64,000 bases of DNA, taken from Maniola hyperantus. Taxonomy: Eukaryota; Arthropoda; Insecta; Lepidoptera; Nymphalidae. The notes below the pieces were generated by a model. It had not been told where the DNA came from. It ran no database searches and saw only the letters and a program-made list of their open reading frames with translations. Shown in pieces: positions 37,536-48,911 of the stretch. Position 1 is the stretch's first letter; the number at the start of each line of letters is the position of its first letter. The stretch is taken from NCBI RefSeq assembly GCF_902806685.2, contig NC_048560.1, positions 1,466,492-1,530,491 on the forward strand, read 5' to 3'. Made by a program: the position numbers and the translations under genes.

Positions 37536-37568
37536 CTTTCCACTTATTAAAGAAAATACGCGGTCACT
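37536..37568 (-). promoter_or_regulatory. Initiator and short 5' UTR exon of copy 2
   Basis: Minus strand TATACCAATTTCAGTGACC: TCAGT initiator with A+1 at 37568, 33-nt exon, donor GAAAG|GTGAGT. The 20 bases around the initiator match those of copy 1. Confidence 0.55.
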
Positions 37569-37569
37569 G

Positions 37570-38290
37570 AAATTGGTATAAAATCCTATGCTAATCCTAT
37601 CCTATCCTAAAATTGTTAAATATGTGATAAGTATTTGTCTTGCTAATTGTTTTATGTTTTTTCACTTTTTTGCTTTTTATTAGAGAATAGAGCGAAAGCG
37701 GGCGCGCCCACGGTGACAGATTTATTTTTTATTTTTAAACCTTACGTCATTTGATTTTTGACACGGTAAGATTGTCTATGGTCAATTGTTATAGTCAAAA
37801 AATATGTCGTTTTGACTTTGAGAGAGCCTCAGATTGATAGTGGCCTTTTCACAGATATGTCCAGATTTGCAACTAGCGTGGCCCCCTCAGCCCCTCTCGC
37901 TCAAGCAGATTTGCTTACTTGTGAAATGTCATTCCTTCTACACCTCACGTTGTTTGCCAATTACCTACTCACGTACAAATACATTTTGGCAAACAAAAAA
38001 AAGTGACCACGGTGATAAGGACAAAACATAATCATTTTGTCACATTCTAATAAGAGCTTAAATGCATTTAGCTATCTCGCTCTAACAGTAAGTGTCACAA
38101 TAGGGCTACTTCAAATAGTCCTTGTTCTGATAAATAAATAATAATAAATAAATAAAATAATTTTATTTCAGACAATGAAAATACAACCCATAACAATATA
38201 CACACAATATGAAACAGATTACAGTAGATATTAGAATTGAATTGAATAACAATATAAATGTAAAAAAATGGAGCTAACAATTTAAAAAAC
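37570..38290. other. Intergenic sequence upstream of copy 2
   Basis: No TATA box at -30 is evident. There is a pair GTCAAAAAATATGTC / GTTTTGACTTTG near 37795. Short open frames at 37812-38031 have no protein-like features. I see no gene. Confidence 0.4.
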
Positions 38291-38294
38291 GTAA

Positions 38295-38600
38295 GTAAAG
38301 GTGTTATTATCGCACCGATGCAGGTTGGACCAATGTTTTGTAAAAGGATTACTAAGATCCTCTACAATAGCACATAAGATAGGTAGCGTTGGTACTGTAT
38401 GTCAGTCTTTCCCAGTAGGAAGCCGTCCTCGCTCGGAGTATGGCGAAGAAGTCAGGGACCCTTGGAGCAGCAAACATAGCTTTAGCACTGAAGAAACGCG
38501 GGTGCTTCATTAGGATGCGGAAGGCGTTGTCATATTGTACCCGTGCATTATAGCTGCGCTTGGTAAACTTAGATAGTGATAAAACCATAAAACAGGCAAA
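38295..38600 (-). pseudogene. Jockey/CR1-type LINE C-terminal fragment
   Basis: The minus strand reads KFTKRSYNARVQYDNAFRIL, KHPRFFSAKAMFAAPRVPDF and FAILRARTASYWERL, typical of the tail after the RT domain in jockey-like LINEs. It is 5'-truncated and has no polymerase motifs. Confidence 0.7.
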
Positions 38601-38699
38601 TTGATTTTTGGCGGAACATCTACGATGTCGCTTAGCTAAACCAATCAGGGGTATGAGTTTAATGAAAGTGAGTTGAAATGAAACTACAAAACACCATCC

Positions 38700-39027
38700 A
38701 AGTTAGACGACCCTTCCATCTTAAACTGCATCATCACTTATCATCAGATGTGATCGCAGTCAAGGGCCAACTTGTATTAAAATGAAATAAAATATGAACT
38801 TTCATAAAAAGTACTCCTACTTACCTATTGTACAAATCTTCAAAAGTTGGGAATCTACGACCTTTAGAAGGACATTCGACTTTGTAGAGCGTTGTCTCTG
38901 TCACTCATTCCTATATGACGTTTTGTCGGTCTCAACTACTCTCAACGACAGAGACAACGCTCTACAAATCTGCTACCTCCTTCTAAAGGTCGATGTACAT
39001 TACTTTCTGCCGCGTACCTACTGTACC
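38700..39027. mobile_element. SINE end followed by GTACGCGGC fold-back MITE
   Basis: 38703-38780 is the CATCATCACTTATCATCAG SINE end. 38847-39027 is the palindromic MITE: CGACTTTGTAGAGCGTTGTC pairs with GACAACGCTCTACAAATC. Confidence 0.65.
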
Positions 39028-39029
39028 TA

Positions 39030-39494
39030 TAGTGTGCGACAGGGTGCGAATTGCAATAGCAATCGGGGTGGGGACGCCCGGCACAAAGGCACAGCCCCCG
39101 TGCGGGCGATGGAGTGGTTTTGGAGAAACTTTCATGCAACTGACAAAATTTGGCGGCGGTAATCACTTAACATCAGATGACCCGCCTGCCCGTTTGCTCG
39201 CGTATAATATAGCTGTTCTTAATATAAGGCAAGTCTAAGGGGTTTTTTATCGTCTACAAATACCTACCTACTCCTAAATAAATAGGTACCAAAAATAAAA
39301 ATTATTTTATTTTCAATTCTTTAATATAAAATTACCAACCAACCAATTACCTACCTAACTAAATATTAAATAATACTAAAATTATATTATATCTTTAAAA
39401 ATTCATTTAACAACATAAATATATTATTTGAATACAAGTTGCACAAAAACTAAGAACCGTTGCATCTGGTACAACTAATTGAAACTAGAACGCC
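39030..39494. other. Intergenic, mostly AT-rich
   Basis: 39040-39110 is a fragment of the ATAGCAATCGGGG MITE (one arm and centre). Nothing else is recognised. Confidence 0.4.
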
Positions 39495-39627
39495 AAGGTC
39501 TTCAAATCCACCTTCATACCTTCCCTCCAGTTTGTTGGCTGGCTTATTAGCTGGCTGGCTTCCAGGAGGGGGGGACGCGTAAACGCATTTCCCAGCGTTA
39601 AGAAAAAAAAAAGGTCTTCAAATCCAC
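39495..39627 (+). mobile_element. 99-bp retroposed fragment with poly(A) and 17-bp target duplication
   Basis: AAGGTCTTCAAATCCAC at 39495-39511 and 39611-39627 flanks 99 bp that end GCGTTAAGAAAAAAAAA. The insert has two GGCTGGCTT motifs and an AGGAGGGGGGGACGCG block. It is a severely 5'-truncated LINE or another retroposed RNA. Confidence 0.75.
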
Positions 39628-40020
39628 GAAGACGCGCCCCACTATTTTTCGTGCGGGGAAACCACGGATGCGGGGAGTGATCTTATCTTTTTGTGCGTGT
39701 GCCCACATCGCTGATCGTTGCGTTACGACTTACGATAGAACTCACACTCTAACAGCACACAGTACATTTGCATTGTACCCGATTGGGACAAAGAGTGGGG
39801 CGCGTCATCATGGATTGAACTATCTATACCTATATGTAGTCGAAATAAATTCAGACATGTATGAAGCTATTTGCCTTCTCGTTTCTTATTCGAACTACAT
39901 ACTAGGATATGGAAAACCCTTCCTGCATCAGTTTCGCCTCCAATTTTAATATGGGTACCTTCAAGTCAAGGGTGACTCTTTTACGCAAGCGCGCTCCATC
40001 TTGGCTGCATTATCATTTGC
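39628..40020. mobile_element. Probable MITE with GACGCGCCCCACT inverted ends
   Basis: GACGCGCCCCACT at 39631 and AGTGGGGCGCGTC at 39791-39803 are inverted. The rest to 40020 is unassigned. Confidence 0.45.
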
Positions 40021-40024
40021 CAGC

Positions 40025-40360
40025 AAGTCTTTTTTTTTATTGTTCAGATACAAGTTAGACTGCAATCTCACCTGGTGGTAAGTGGTGATGTAGTCAAAGT
40101 TGGAAGCGGGCTAACCTGGAAGGGGTATGGCAGTTTTTATTAAACACACTCCTTTGGATTCAACACGAAATCGTACCGGAACGCTAAATCGCTCGGCGGC
40201 ATGTCTTTGCCGGTAGGGTGGTAACTATCCACGGCCGAAGCCTCCCACCAGACCGCCAGAAATTTAGAAATTATAAAATAAGAAACCCCTGCCGGGAATC
40301 GAACCCGGGACCTCCCACTAATAAGACGACAGCGCTTACCACTGCGCCAGGAAGGTCGTA
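40025..40360 (-). mobile_element. tRNA-SINE, nearly full length, reverse
   Basis: B and A boxes read on the minus strand from GGGAATCGAACCCGGGACCT and TACCACTGCGCCAGG. The body includes TAGACTGCAATCTCACCTGG. A forward relative is at 50095-50410. Confidence 0.7.
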
Positions 40361-40664
40361 AAGAGTCTGTCTGATTGCAGACAAGCGCTAGTCTATAAAT
40401 TAAACAAAAAAAAAAAGAACAAGTTGCAAATACAATAACAAGTCCTTTATAAACATTTATATTTTATAGCATTGCGATTAGGATATTTGACAGCATGTAA
40501 AATATTGGCTCTATTGATGGCATCCCTATTGAATAGGAATTTTGGAAACCAACTATTTAGTCAGTTAAGAAAAATGCGAGATATTATTAAAGAAAATCTA
40601 CAGAGAAAATGTTTTTTTGTCTACTTTAGTCACGTGAACATAAACGGCTGTGATTGGCCGAGTG

Positions 40665-40900
40665 GTTGATGACGTCAACTGTTCGTAAACAGTTGCGTAC
40701 TACAGTATATTATCCGTTCATCATACCTTGACGCGTGAGAATATATTGGCACCATTGCTTTGTTTGCTTTATTCCTTAGAAATAAGAGCTTATTATTGTG
40801 TGATTTGCAATGGTGCCAACATAGTCTCACGCGTCAAGTTACGATGAACGAACAATAGTCAACAACCAAAGTTTACGAACGACGTCAAAATGACGTATGA
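40665..40900. mobile_element. Fold-back element about 160 bp downstream of a zinc-finger gene
   Basis: GTTCATCATACCTTGACGCG ... TTGGCACCATTGC pairs with GCAATGGTGCCAA ... CGCGTCAAGTTACGATGAAC, with outer arms GATGACGTCAACTGTTCGTA / TTTACGAACGACGTC. It sits about 160 bp beyond the stop at 41057. Confidence 0.65.
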
Positions 40901-41056
40901 GGCGGCATATTGTCAGGAAAGCGTTTTCGCAGGATATTTAAATAATTTTTTTTTTTCGTTTTTTCTTGCACTATATGTGAAGGAACACTATAGAGTCCTT
41001 AGATATCAGGGATTAAAATAGAATACCCTCGGCTTTAAAATAAATCATAGTTTAAC

Positions 41057-44045
41057 TCAGTTCTCAGTAGAAATAATAAATCTTCTCATGTTTTGCTCTA
41101 CAGGCAAGTTTGGGGGTATCATATTTCTGCCATAGTACAACTTGCTGGTTGGGTCGTGATGCCTACTTATATGTTGCTTCAAGAAATGTGTCGTCACAAA
41201 CTTCCGTGAGCAAATCTCGCACATTAACGTGGGGCCCACGTGTTTGAACTTTATATGCTCAGCTCTGGCAGAGGCATTCACGAATCGTTCATTGCATATC
41301 CTGCAATCGTAAGGTTTCTCGCCAGTATGACGTCGCGTGTGATATAACAATGCCTCTTTAGAAACAAACTTACCACTACAAATTTCACATTTAAAATTCC
41401 TTTCGCCTGTATGCTTAACCATATGAACTTTCAAATAACTCGGTGCAGTAAACTTTTTACCGCATTCTTTACATACATGGGGCTTGGCGTTGCCGTGAGC
41501 GAATCTTTCGTGAACTCTTAAACCACCCGGTGTGCTATAGGCCTTATCACACTTTTCACATGTAAACGACTTTGCCATAGAACTCCTAATTGGGTGAGGA
41601 TCTATCAAGTCTTCTAAACATAGCTTAACGTGTCTATCATAAAATTCCCTTGTTGTATAGGATTTTCCGCATTTTGGACAAACACTTTTAACTCTATGTT
41701 TTTCTTCGTGTGTTTGTAGTTTGTCTAAACCTTGACAGGTTTTGCCACATTCCTTGCATATGAAGACACAATGCATCACGTTCTGATGATCGCGCAAGTC
41801 TTCCTCTGTGCTTCTGTACTGCGGGCAATCGGGACATTTGTATTTGTGGTTGTGGCTTCCGTGATTAGTTAAGTCGGAGTCGTTATCAAACCTTTCCAAG
41901 CATATTGTACACATAAAAATATCATGCTTAGTTAAATTGTGAGCTGTGAGATCAGATATAGTATCAAAACACTCAACACAGGCATGGCATTCATAGGGAT
42001 GTTTTATGGTATTCAAATTTCGTTTTCCTCTTTTTTTTTTCACAACCAGAGCTTTAGATTCTACATTCTCGATGAATAAATATAAAGTCTTGTTTTTGTC
42101 TCTTGTATCAATATCAGCATTGAGAGTTTCCGTTAGGTTTTCGAACACTTGGTTTATGAGATATATAGATTGCCGACATTTGTCCATGAATCGTGCTGAG
42201 GAAAGCGCGTTGTCCACACAGTCAGGACACACAGCTTCTATTCCGGTGATTTCATCACAAATCTGTAAAAAGAAGAACTCTTCAAAAGTTGCAGGTAACA
42301 CCCATTGTGAAAAACTGTAAACCCTCTTGGCAAATTTTGCTAGTCCATTTATGAGGCACGGGGGGGGCCGTACACATGCATAACCGGTGCACCGTAAAAC
42401 GAATTTTATATTGAAAATTAGTTACATACAAATCTAAAATTATTATCATTGTAAATATGGATGTAATGTCTGATAATAAAGATTATATTATTATTATTAT
42501 ATATTGTCCAGTGTAGGTACAGGGTTATCTCTTTTTAACCAACTTGAGCGAATAGGCAACTTTTAGGTAAACGCGTCCCATCTTAGGCCACACCATCACT
42601 TTCCATCAGGTGTGTGGTCAAGCGTATACCTATAATAAATTTAAAAAAACTTCCAAAAAGGAGGTGGTTCTCAATTCAGCCAGTTTTTTAGTATTTACAA
42701 TCCATACTAATATTATAAAATCTGAAAGTGTATATTATATATCTGGCTTTTTACGGCACAACAGATCAACTGATTTTGATAAAATTTACATAGGTACAGA
42801 GTTACATCCTGGGGAAGGACATAGGCTACTTTGTATCTAGGAAAATTATAGTTCCCATGGGATTTTAAAAACAGCAACAGAATCCTGTGCATGATAGCGG
42901 ACAAAATGGATAGTCCTCTGGATGGGGAAAGTCGTGCAGAGGACTAAATCCCTTTTAGTTATTAAGTACTAACATAGTGATTAAGTATTTTTGTTACTAA
43001 CTCCTTAGTATTTAAGTATTAACATAGTTATTAAGTATATTTTATTGTTACTAACACTTAATGGATCTTTTGTTGTTCGATTAAATAAATGAATTGAATT
43101 GAAAAAAACCTAAATCCATGCCAACGAAGTCGCGGATATCATCTAGTAGTTAATAAATACAGGGTTATCTAATATTAAAAGTTAATAGATAGCCCAGATG
43201 AATGATGAGGTAGGTTATAGCCTAGTGGTTAAAACATCAGGTTCCTAAACAAGGGTCCAGGAATCGATCCCGACTCTAACTTTTCAGTCATGTGCATTTT
43301 AAGCAATTAAATGACTTGCTTTTATGGTGAAGGAAAACATCGTGAGGAAACTGGCATGCCTGAAAGTTCTACATAATTTTCTCAAAGGTGTGTGAAGTCT
43401 GCCAATCCACACTTGGCCAGCATGGTGGACTATGGCCAAACCCTTAGTTAGGCCTCACCTAAATCATATTTGGTGCTTGGAATTCTTATGTAATTGTCAA
43501 ATCTACTCTTAATGATTAAACAGTAGTGACTGACTCTCAGACAAAGCACAGCTTAAACTGGTGGATCAACTTAATATTTTTCTCTAAAATCTTATAACAT
43601 AGGTAGGATCCACATTTTACAGTAAGAGAGGATTTTGACTTTAACGGGATCCAGGACCCTTTAAAACCCTAAGCCCGCACGACGCACGTTGCGAGTAAAA
43701 TTATAGAAGAAGAGGTAATTAGAAGGTAAACAAAATTACATGATTTTTAGTGTTTACCTCCACTTTTACCATCAAGCTCTTGGGACTTAGTATTTTGCAT
43801 TAGGTACTTACATTTTCACCCAGAAGTTTAGTAAGAACTTCCGCTAAAGATTGAATAGTAGCATCTTCGGGATATAAGGCGACCGCATCGTCAAAACGTA
43901 CGTAATGGTCTTGAATAACTTTAAGACATAACCTGCAATGGCTGTAGCTATTTTCACTGATAATATTAGAAACAATAACACTCAAATTAGGCTCCTCTAA
44001 CATTTTAAGTCGATATAATGAATATTGCCAACTTTTATCAACCAA
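41057..44045 (-). CDS. ZAD-C2H2 zinc-finger protein (479 aa, two exons)
   Basis: Exon 1 is 44045-43812 (donor GAAAAT|GTAAGT) and exon 2 is 42262-41057 (acceptor CTTTTTACAG), joined in phase 0. The intron cuts the zinc-finger-associated domain: CRLC at residues 37-40 is in exon 1 and CPDC at 90-93 in exon 2, the four-Cys set of a ZAD, a dimerisation domain of insect transcription factors. A basic linker (VKKKRGKRN) follows, then about ten C2H2-type fingers to the C-terminus, including one C2HC (SVCPKCGKSY...RHVKLC) and two joined by TGE(K/R) linkers, as in DNA-binding arrays. Expected in the nucleus. The in-frame ATG near 42301 is intron and not the start; MLEEPNLS at residue 15 is an alternative start. 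Its divergent neighbour at 44678 has the same gene plan. The DNA target is unknown. Confidence 0.88.
42262..43811 (-). other. Intron of the left ZAD gene, with repeats
   Basis: Contains a SINE end (42560-42640), a reversed GCATCATCTAGT-type repeat split around 42710-42860 and 43100-43150, and a tRNA-SINE (43205-43450) headed ATAGCCTAGTGGTTAAAACA. Confidence 0.6.
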
Positions 44046-44677
44046 CGTTCAATCAAATAATACGCGCGCTTTCACAACTTTTCGTTCAAGAATTCAATGA
44101 AACTTGCTGACTGACGCCATTTTAGAATACAACAAAATACAAATTTAGAATTTTTAAATGATAACCATAGAGGCAGATTTCGTGTTTTTCCCACATAAGT
44201 AGCAATAAATCTTCGTACTATCATATCAGTATCTTATCAGTAATTAACGAATAATTTATTTAAAAATTCAGTTTTTCCATGGTTTTTCCTGAAAAATTAG
44301 AAAGTTTTCTGATTTTGATGGTTACCATAGATAACTTTAATTTCAAGATTTTCTAAAAAAGGCTTAAGGGACCCATTCTTTGTCAAGGTATCAATGTTTC
44401 TTCTCTCTGTCTCGTAATGTATGGATGTTATTGGTCTGTGGTGATTACATACTCTTCACAGACTAATTATTGATAGTTTGATACACCTGGATATGTTATT
44501 GGTCTGTGTACCTGGCTCTTGCTCATGTCTTGCTCCGGTGTCTTCATAGATTATCTACTATATACTACAGGTGTCTTGCTCTTAGTTTTGTTTTTTGGTT
44601 TCTCGTTTGTTATTTTTATGATTTATAACTTTTGGGAATTGCTGCAATTTATTTTTCAATTTGCAAAATTGTAAACG
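44046..44677. promoter_or_regulatory. Shared upstream region of two divergent ZAD genes
   Basis: The two ATGs are 632 bp apart and point away from each other. The region is AT-rich, with no recognised repeat. TATTGGTCTGTG occurs twice (44429 and 44494) and ACTCTTCACAGACTAATTATTGATA lies between. It must hold both promoters, though no TATA or initiator stands out. Confidence 0.5.
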
Positions 44678-47454
44678 ATGAAATTGAAATCAAAAGACAT
44701 ATTACAAAATCTTATAAATGGGGAAAAGAGTTTCTGTACTTTGTGCTTTTCTAGCATTGATGACTTGGAAAATTATTTGAATGTTACGGACAAAGTTATT
44801 CTGAAAACTGAAGATGAAAGAAGTATTGTGGATATTTTAAACTTTATACTTTCTCCAGGCGTAAGTATTCTTTTCAGTCCATTCATGTTAAACTGCATGT
44901 CGAGGCTGTCTCTCTTCAGAGAAAGGGTCCGAGATTTTATCCAGGATTGATAATATTAGTCGTAAACGAAAAGCGCTTGCCATTAGCCATCATATTTATC
45001 ATCATTAACCCATCGCCGGCTCACTACCAGGCCGACCAAGTGCGGATTAGCAGACTTCACACTTTTGAGAACATTATGGAGAACACTCAGGCATATGCAG
45101 GGGTCCTCACAATGTTTTCCTACACTTCCTTTCCGTTTGGGTTGCGTGCATTGCCCCTCCCTGCTTAAGTCTTCACTCCAGCCATCCAAGCTCGCTCCAG
45201 AAGCCAAGTAGACCGCCCAGGTTGTCGAGGGCTTCATGGAGTGAGGTTGGGGAACCCAGATGGTGCTCGCGTTGTTCTGCGTCGCCCGTGCACTCTAGGA
45301 GCACGTGCGTCGGTGTTTCATCAACCTCCATGCATGCCCTGCACAGAGGACTGTCGGTGACACCTATAACGAATAGGTGTTTGTTTAGTGGACTGTGCCC
45401 TGTTATGAGTCCCACCACCTTCCTAAGTTTGTCCAGGCGGAGTAGTTCGTTAGTTTGTCGCTTGTCTATGTTAGGGAAAGCCCCTTTGGCTTGCCTGTAG
45501 TCAGTTGTATTTACCCATAATTTGGAATGTTAGCAAGTGATATTTAATTGCCTAAAACGCACATAACAAAACAAAAAGTTAGAGGTGCGTGATATGGGTG
45601 GAACCCTCGAATACTATCACCACTTTAGCTATTATATTAACTTGAATACCACTATTATTATTTACTAAGAATTAAATGCTTATTTTTCAGGTTTCCACCG
45701 ATTTTCTAACTACCTACATATGCACACAGTGTGCTAAATCAGCATTATCAAGCTATTTATTCATACAAATGGTGAAAGAAAATAGTGAATACCTCACTAA
45801 AACCATAAAAAATGTAACAAATATCCTGAAAAGCAGTTTAGAGGAGAATTTAGAATTTTGTAAGACATTGTATTTGTTAAATGAAGATTCAAAGTTTTTG
45901 AGTTGCTATGATACTGAATGTGAAATTAATTCTATAGAAACTGCAAGACTGAGGCTAAACACTATCTTATTAGAGATAAATAATGAAGAAAACGTAATTT
46001 CTATTAATATAGAGTTTGAACCACAAGAAAATGAACCGCTAAAACATGGAAAACAAGAATACAAACAGCTAACACATAGAGAAGAAGGAAACGATCAGCT
46101 AAAACATAGAAAAAAAGAAAACGAAGAGCTAAAACATAGAGAAGAGGAAAATGAACAGCTAAAACATGGAGAAGAAGAAAACGAACAGCTAAAACATAGA
46201 GAAGAGAGAAACAAACTGTTAAAACTTAGAGAAGAGGAAAATGAACAGCTAAAACATGGAGAAGAAGAAAATGAACAGCTAAAACATGGAGAAGAAGAAA
46301 ACGAACAGCTAAAACATAGAGAAGAGAGAAACAAACTGTTAAAACTTAGAGAAGAGGAAAATGAACAGCTAAAACATGGAGAAGAAGAAAATGAACAGCT
46401 AAAACATGGAGAAGAAGAAAAGGAACAGCTAAAACATAGAGAAGAGAGAAACAAACTGTTAAAACTTAGAGAAGAGGAAAATGAACAGCTAAAACATGGA
46501 GAAGAAGAAAATGAACAGTTAAAACATGGAGAAGAGGAAAAGAAACAGCTACAACATGGAAAAGAAAATACTAAACAAATTGCTTTAGAAAATATGTGTG
46601 AAAGAGTTGGGAAAAGTGTACAGTGTAAACTTTGTTCGAGGGTTTTCGCTGCCATAACATATTTCAACCGTCATTATTACAGACTGCATGCTCCAAAAAC
46701 TATTAAATGTCCAAAGTGTCCTAAACTATTTGGATCGGCGAGAATGCTAAATGAACATACATATAATTACCACATAGAAGCAATATGCACAGAATGTGGT
46801 AAAGCATTTAACAACCGTTCTATAAGTAAGCACAAACAAAGCCACCATATTAATTTCCCTTGTAAAAAATGCAAGCATGTATATAAAACCCAAAATGCAT
46901 ATAACAGACATCTACGGTTTCAAAGATGTGGCCAAAAACAGAACAAGACTCAAGCAGATGCCATATTCACTTGTGATATTTGTGATAAAAACTTTTGTCA
47001 TAAGACATCCCTAAATAGACATATAGGTTTCATGCATGGAAATGGAAATGTGTGTAAGTGGTGTAACAAAAAATATAGTACTCAAAGTCGTTTGAATGCA
47101 CACATAGTAAAACATACACAATGCAAAAATTTATCTTGCACAGTATGTAATGGTAAATTCATAAAAAATGATCTTAATATCCACACTAAACCTTATAAAT
47201 GTGTTAATTGTGACGCTAGCTTTATTTGTTCCACGCAGCGATCTATGCATGCTCAGCGTTACCCTTACCACAGACTAGTGCCTGATTTGCAGTTTGAATG
47301 TCATATATGTTGTAGGAAATTTTATCAAAAATATAGCTTGGAAAGGCATAACAAGGAAGTGAAATGTCATAACAACAAGAAAGTTTCAACATTAGCAAGA
47401 ATTAGAAAAAACATTGCCCGTCAATGTTATTACAAAACCAACATAATATTCTGA
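44678..47454 (+). CDS. ZAD-C2H2 zinc-finger protein with decapeptide repeat linker (648 aa, two exons)
   Basis: Exon 1 is 44678-44860 (donor CCAGGC|GTAAGT) and exon 2 is 45691-47454 (acceptor TATTTTTCAG), phase 0. As in the neighbour, the intron splits the ZAD: CTLC at residues 20-23 and CTQC at 72-75. Residues of about 177-352 are a highly charged array of EENEQLKHGE-type decapeptides, predicted to be a long single helix or coiled coil. About nine C2H2-like fingers follow from residue 370, some with irregular spacing or a missing His (LSCTVCNGKF...NIHTK), so not all may bind zinc. Long helical spacers between ZAD and fingers are not usual. Intact frame and conserved plan support a working nuclear protein. 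The start at 44678 is the first ATG in the frame upstream of CTLC. Confidence 0.88.
44861..45690 (+). other. Intron of the right ZAD gene, with SINE and LINE pieces
   Basis: 44985-45150 is a reversed tRNA-SINE body. 45173-45495 is a LINE remnant (separate entry). Confidence 0.65.
45173..45495 (-). pseudogene. R1/jockey-like LINE C-terminal fragment
   Basis: The minus strand reads FPNIDKRQTNELLRLDKLRK, VVGLITGHSPLNKHLFVIGV, then SPLCRACMEVDETPTHVLLE with the CxxC..H..C pattern found after the RNase H region of such LINEs. It ends GLLGFWSELGWLE, intact but 5'-truncated. Confidence 0.75.
46038..46567 (+). repeat. Coding minisatellite: 30-bp unit, 120-bp higher-order unit
   Basis: About 17 decapeptide units (AAAACATGGAGAAGAAGAAA motif). 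GAAGAGAGAAACAAACTGTT recurs at 46201, 46321 and 46441, exactly 120 bp apart, so four 30-bp units form a 40-residue repeat that spread secondarily. The minus-strand open frame 46095-46667 is its shadow. Confidence 0.95.
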
Positions 47455-47636
47455 GCAGCATGGTGGGTCTTATTAACTTATAAATCTAACAAGGGTCTGT
47501 CTCTGTTTAGTTCCATAATAATTAGGAAATGAATTCTATGTCATTTGCAATCTGTATTTTCGTCCTGCATAGCTCCCTCAACTTTGAAGATTGTGGTTCC
47601 CTTTCGACACAACTCTGCTATGCTGTTCTTCCATTT

Positions 47637-48056
47637 TTAGGGTTCCGTACCTCAAAAGGAAAAACGGAACCCTTATATGATCACTTTGTTGTCTGTCTGT
47701 CTGTCAAGAAACCTACAGGGTACTTCCCGTTGACCTAGAATCATGAAATTTGGTAGGTAGGTAGATCTTATAGCTGGCATTTGGGGAAAAATCTGAAAAC
47801 CTTGAATTTAGGGTTAGATCACACAAAAAAAATTAAATTGTGGTCATGAACTAGTAGAATTAGTATTTTCAACTTTCGAAGTGAGTGACTATATCAAGTG
47901 GGGTGTCATATGAAAGGTCTTCATCTGTACATTCTAAAACAGATTTTTATTTATTTTTATGCATCATAGTTTTGAACTATCGTGCAAAATGTCGAAAAAA
48001 TACGACTGTAGTACGGAACCCTCATTGCGCGAGCCTGACTCGCACAGGGGCCGGTT
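47637..48056 (+). mobile_element. GGGTTCCGTACC-family repeat
   Basis: Starts GGGTTCCGTACCTCAAAAGG, has GTCTGTCTGTCTGTC, and ends CTGACTCGCACAGGGGCCGG. It lies 180 bp past the ZAD gene stop. Confidence 0.7.
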
Positions 48057-48206
48057 TTTCTCTACTTCCTGCCATGTGGATTGCATTGTAGATACAGTAT
48101 GACAAGCATATTTTGGCACTTGAATGACAATGACAAGGGCATAGTTGTAGAACAAAGGTTGCCAGCAAATAATATCTCTTATTATCTTAATATTTTAAGG
48201 AATATT

Positions 48207-48367
48207 AGTCCCGCAAATTGCTATTGCGCTTGAACCATGTCTCATTAACATCGAAATGACGTTATTTTGGCGTCAGCCGAAATAAAAATATACCATCATC
48301 TCGAAACTTAAGTCTAGTTCTGACGTCACTAAAATGGCGGCCACGCTCATTAGCAATTTTTGGGACT
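48207..48367. mobile_element. MITE with AGTCCCGCAAATTGC ends, second copy
   Basis: Same ends and interior as 17762-17934, including GAAATAAAAATATACCATCA and TGACGTCACTAAAATGGC. Confidence 0.75.
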
Positions 48368-48911
48368 TTATATTATATTATTTGAAAATGTCAATGTTGA
48401 AAATCCTGTAAGTTTTATTTAATTTTACTGAAAGAGAAATTGGCAAAATCATTGATAGACCATGGACAGGACATGTTTACGGGCTCAAATATTATTTCAT
48501 TTTATTTTATTCATTTATTTGTAATCAACAGCGTTACAGATAATATAATTTTACATTATCAGACTTAAAATAAGGCCAAATAGGATTACAATTTTGTTTA
48601 ACAGATTCCTTAAAAATAGTTATTAATTATAACAGTACATTTGAAGAGACCAAATAATTTAAACAAGCTTTACAATATAATACAATTATATGAAACTAAT
48701 TTCAATTAACTAGTAAAAATACCTCGTAGGTGGTTCACAACATATGTATGCATGTGTGTGTGTGTGTCTGTGTGTGGGTGTGTTGTGTGTTTGTGTGTTT
48801 TTTTTCTTATAGCTATATTTACCTAGTGCTAAATATAGCTATAAGATGCAGACTCATTTATACTGTATCTGTTATCAGGATATATTGTGATGGAATGGGT
48901 CTACAATATTT

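Noticed and set aside
42263..42301. ATG at 42301 as start of the left ZAD gene
   Set aside because: CTTTTTACAG at 42263 is a 3' splice site; using it joins the second CxxC to CRLC in the upstream exon and completes the ZAD.
46095..46667. 190-codon minus-strand Ser/Phe/Cys-rich frame
   Set aside because: It is the antisense of the decapeptide repeats of the zinc-finger gene.
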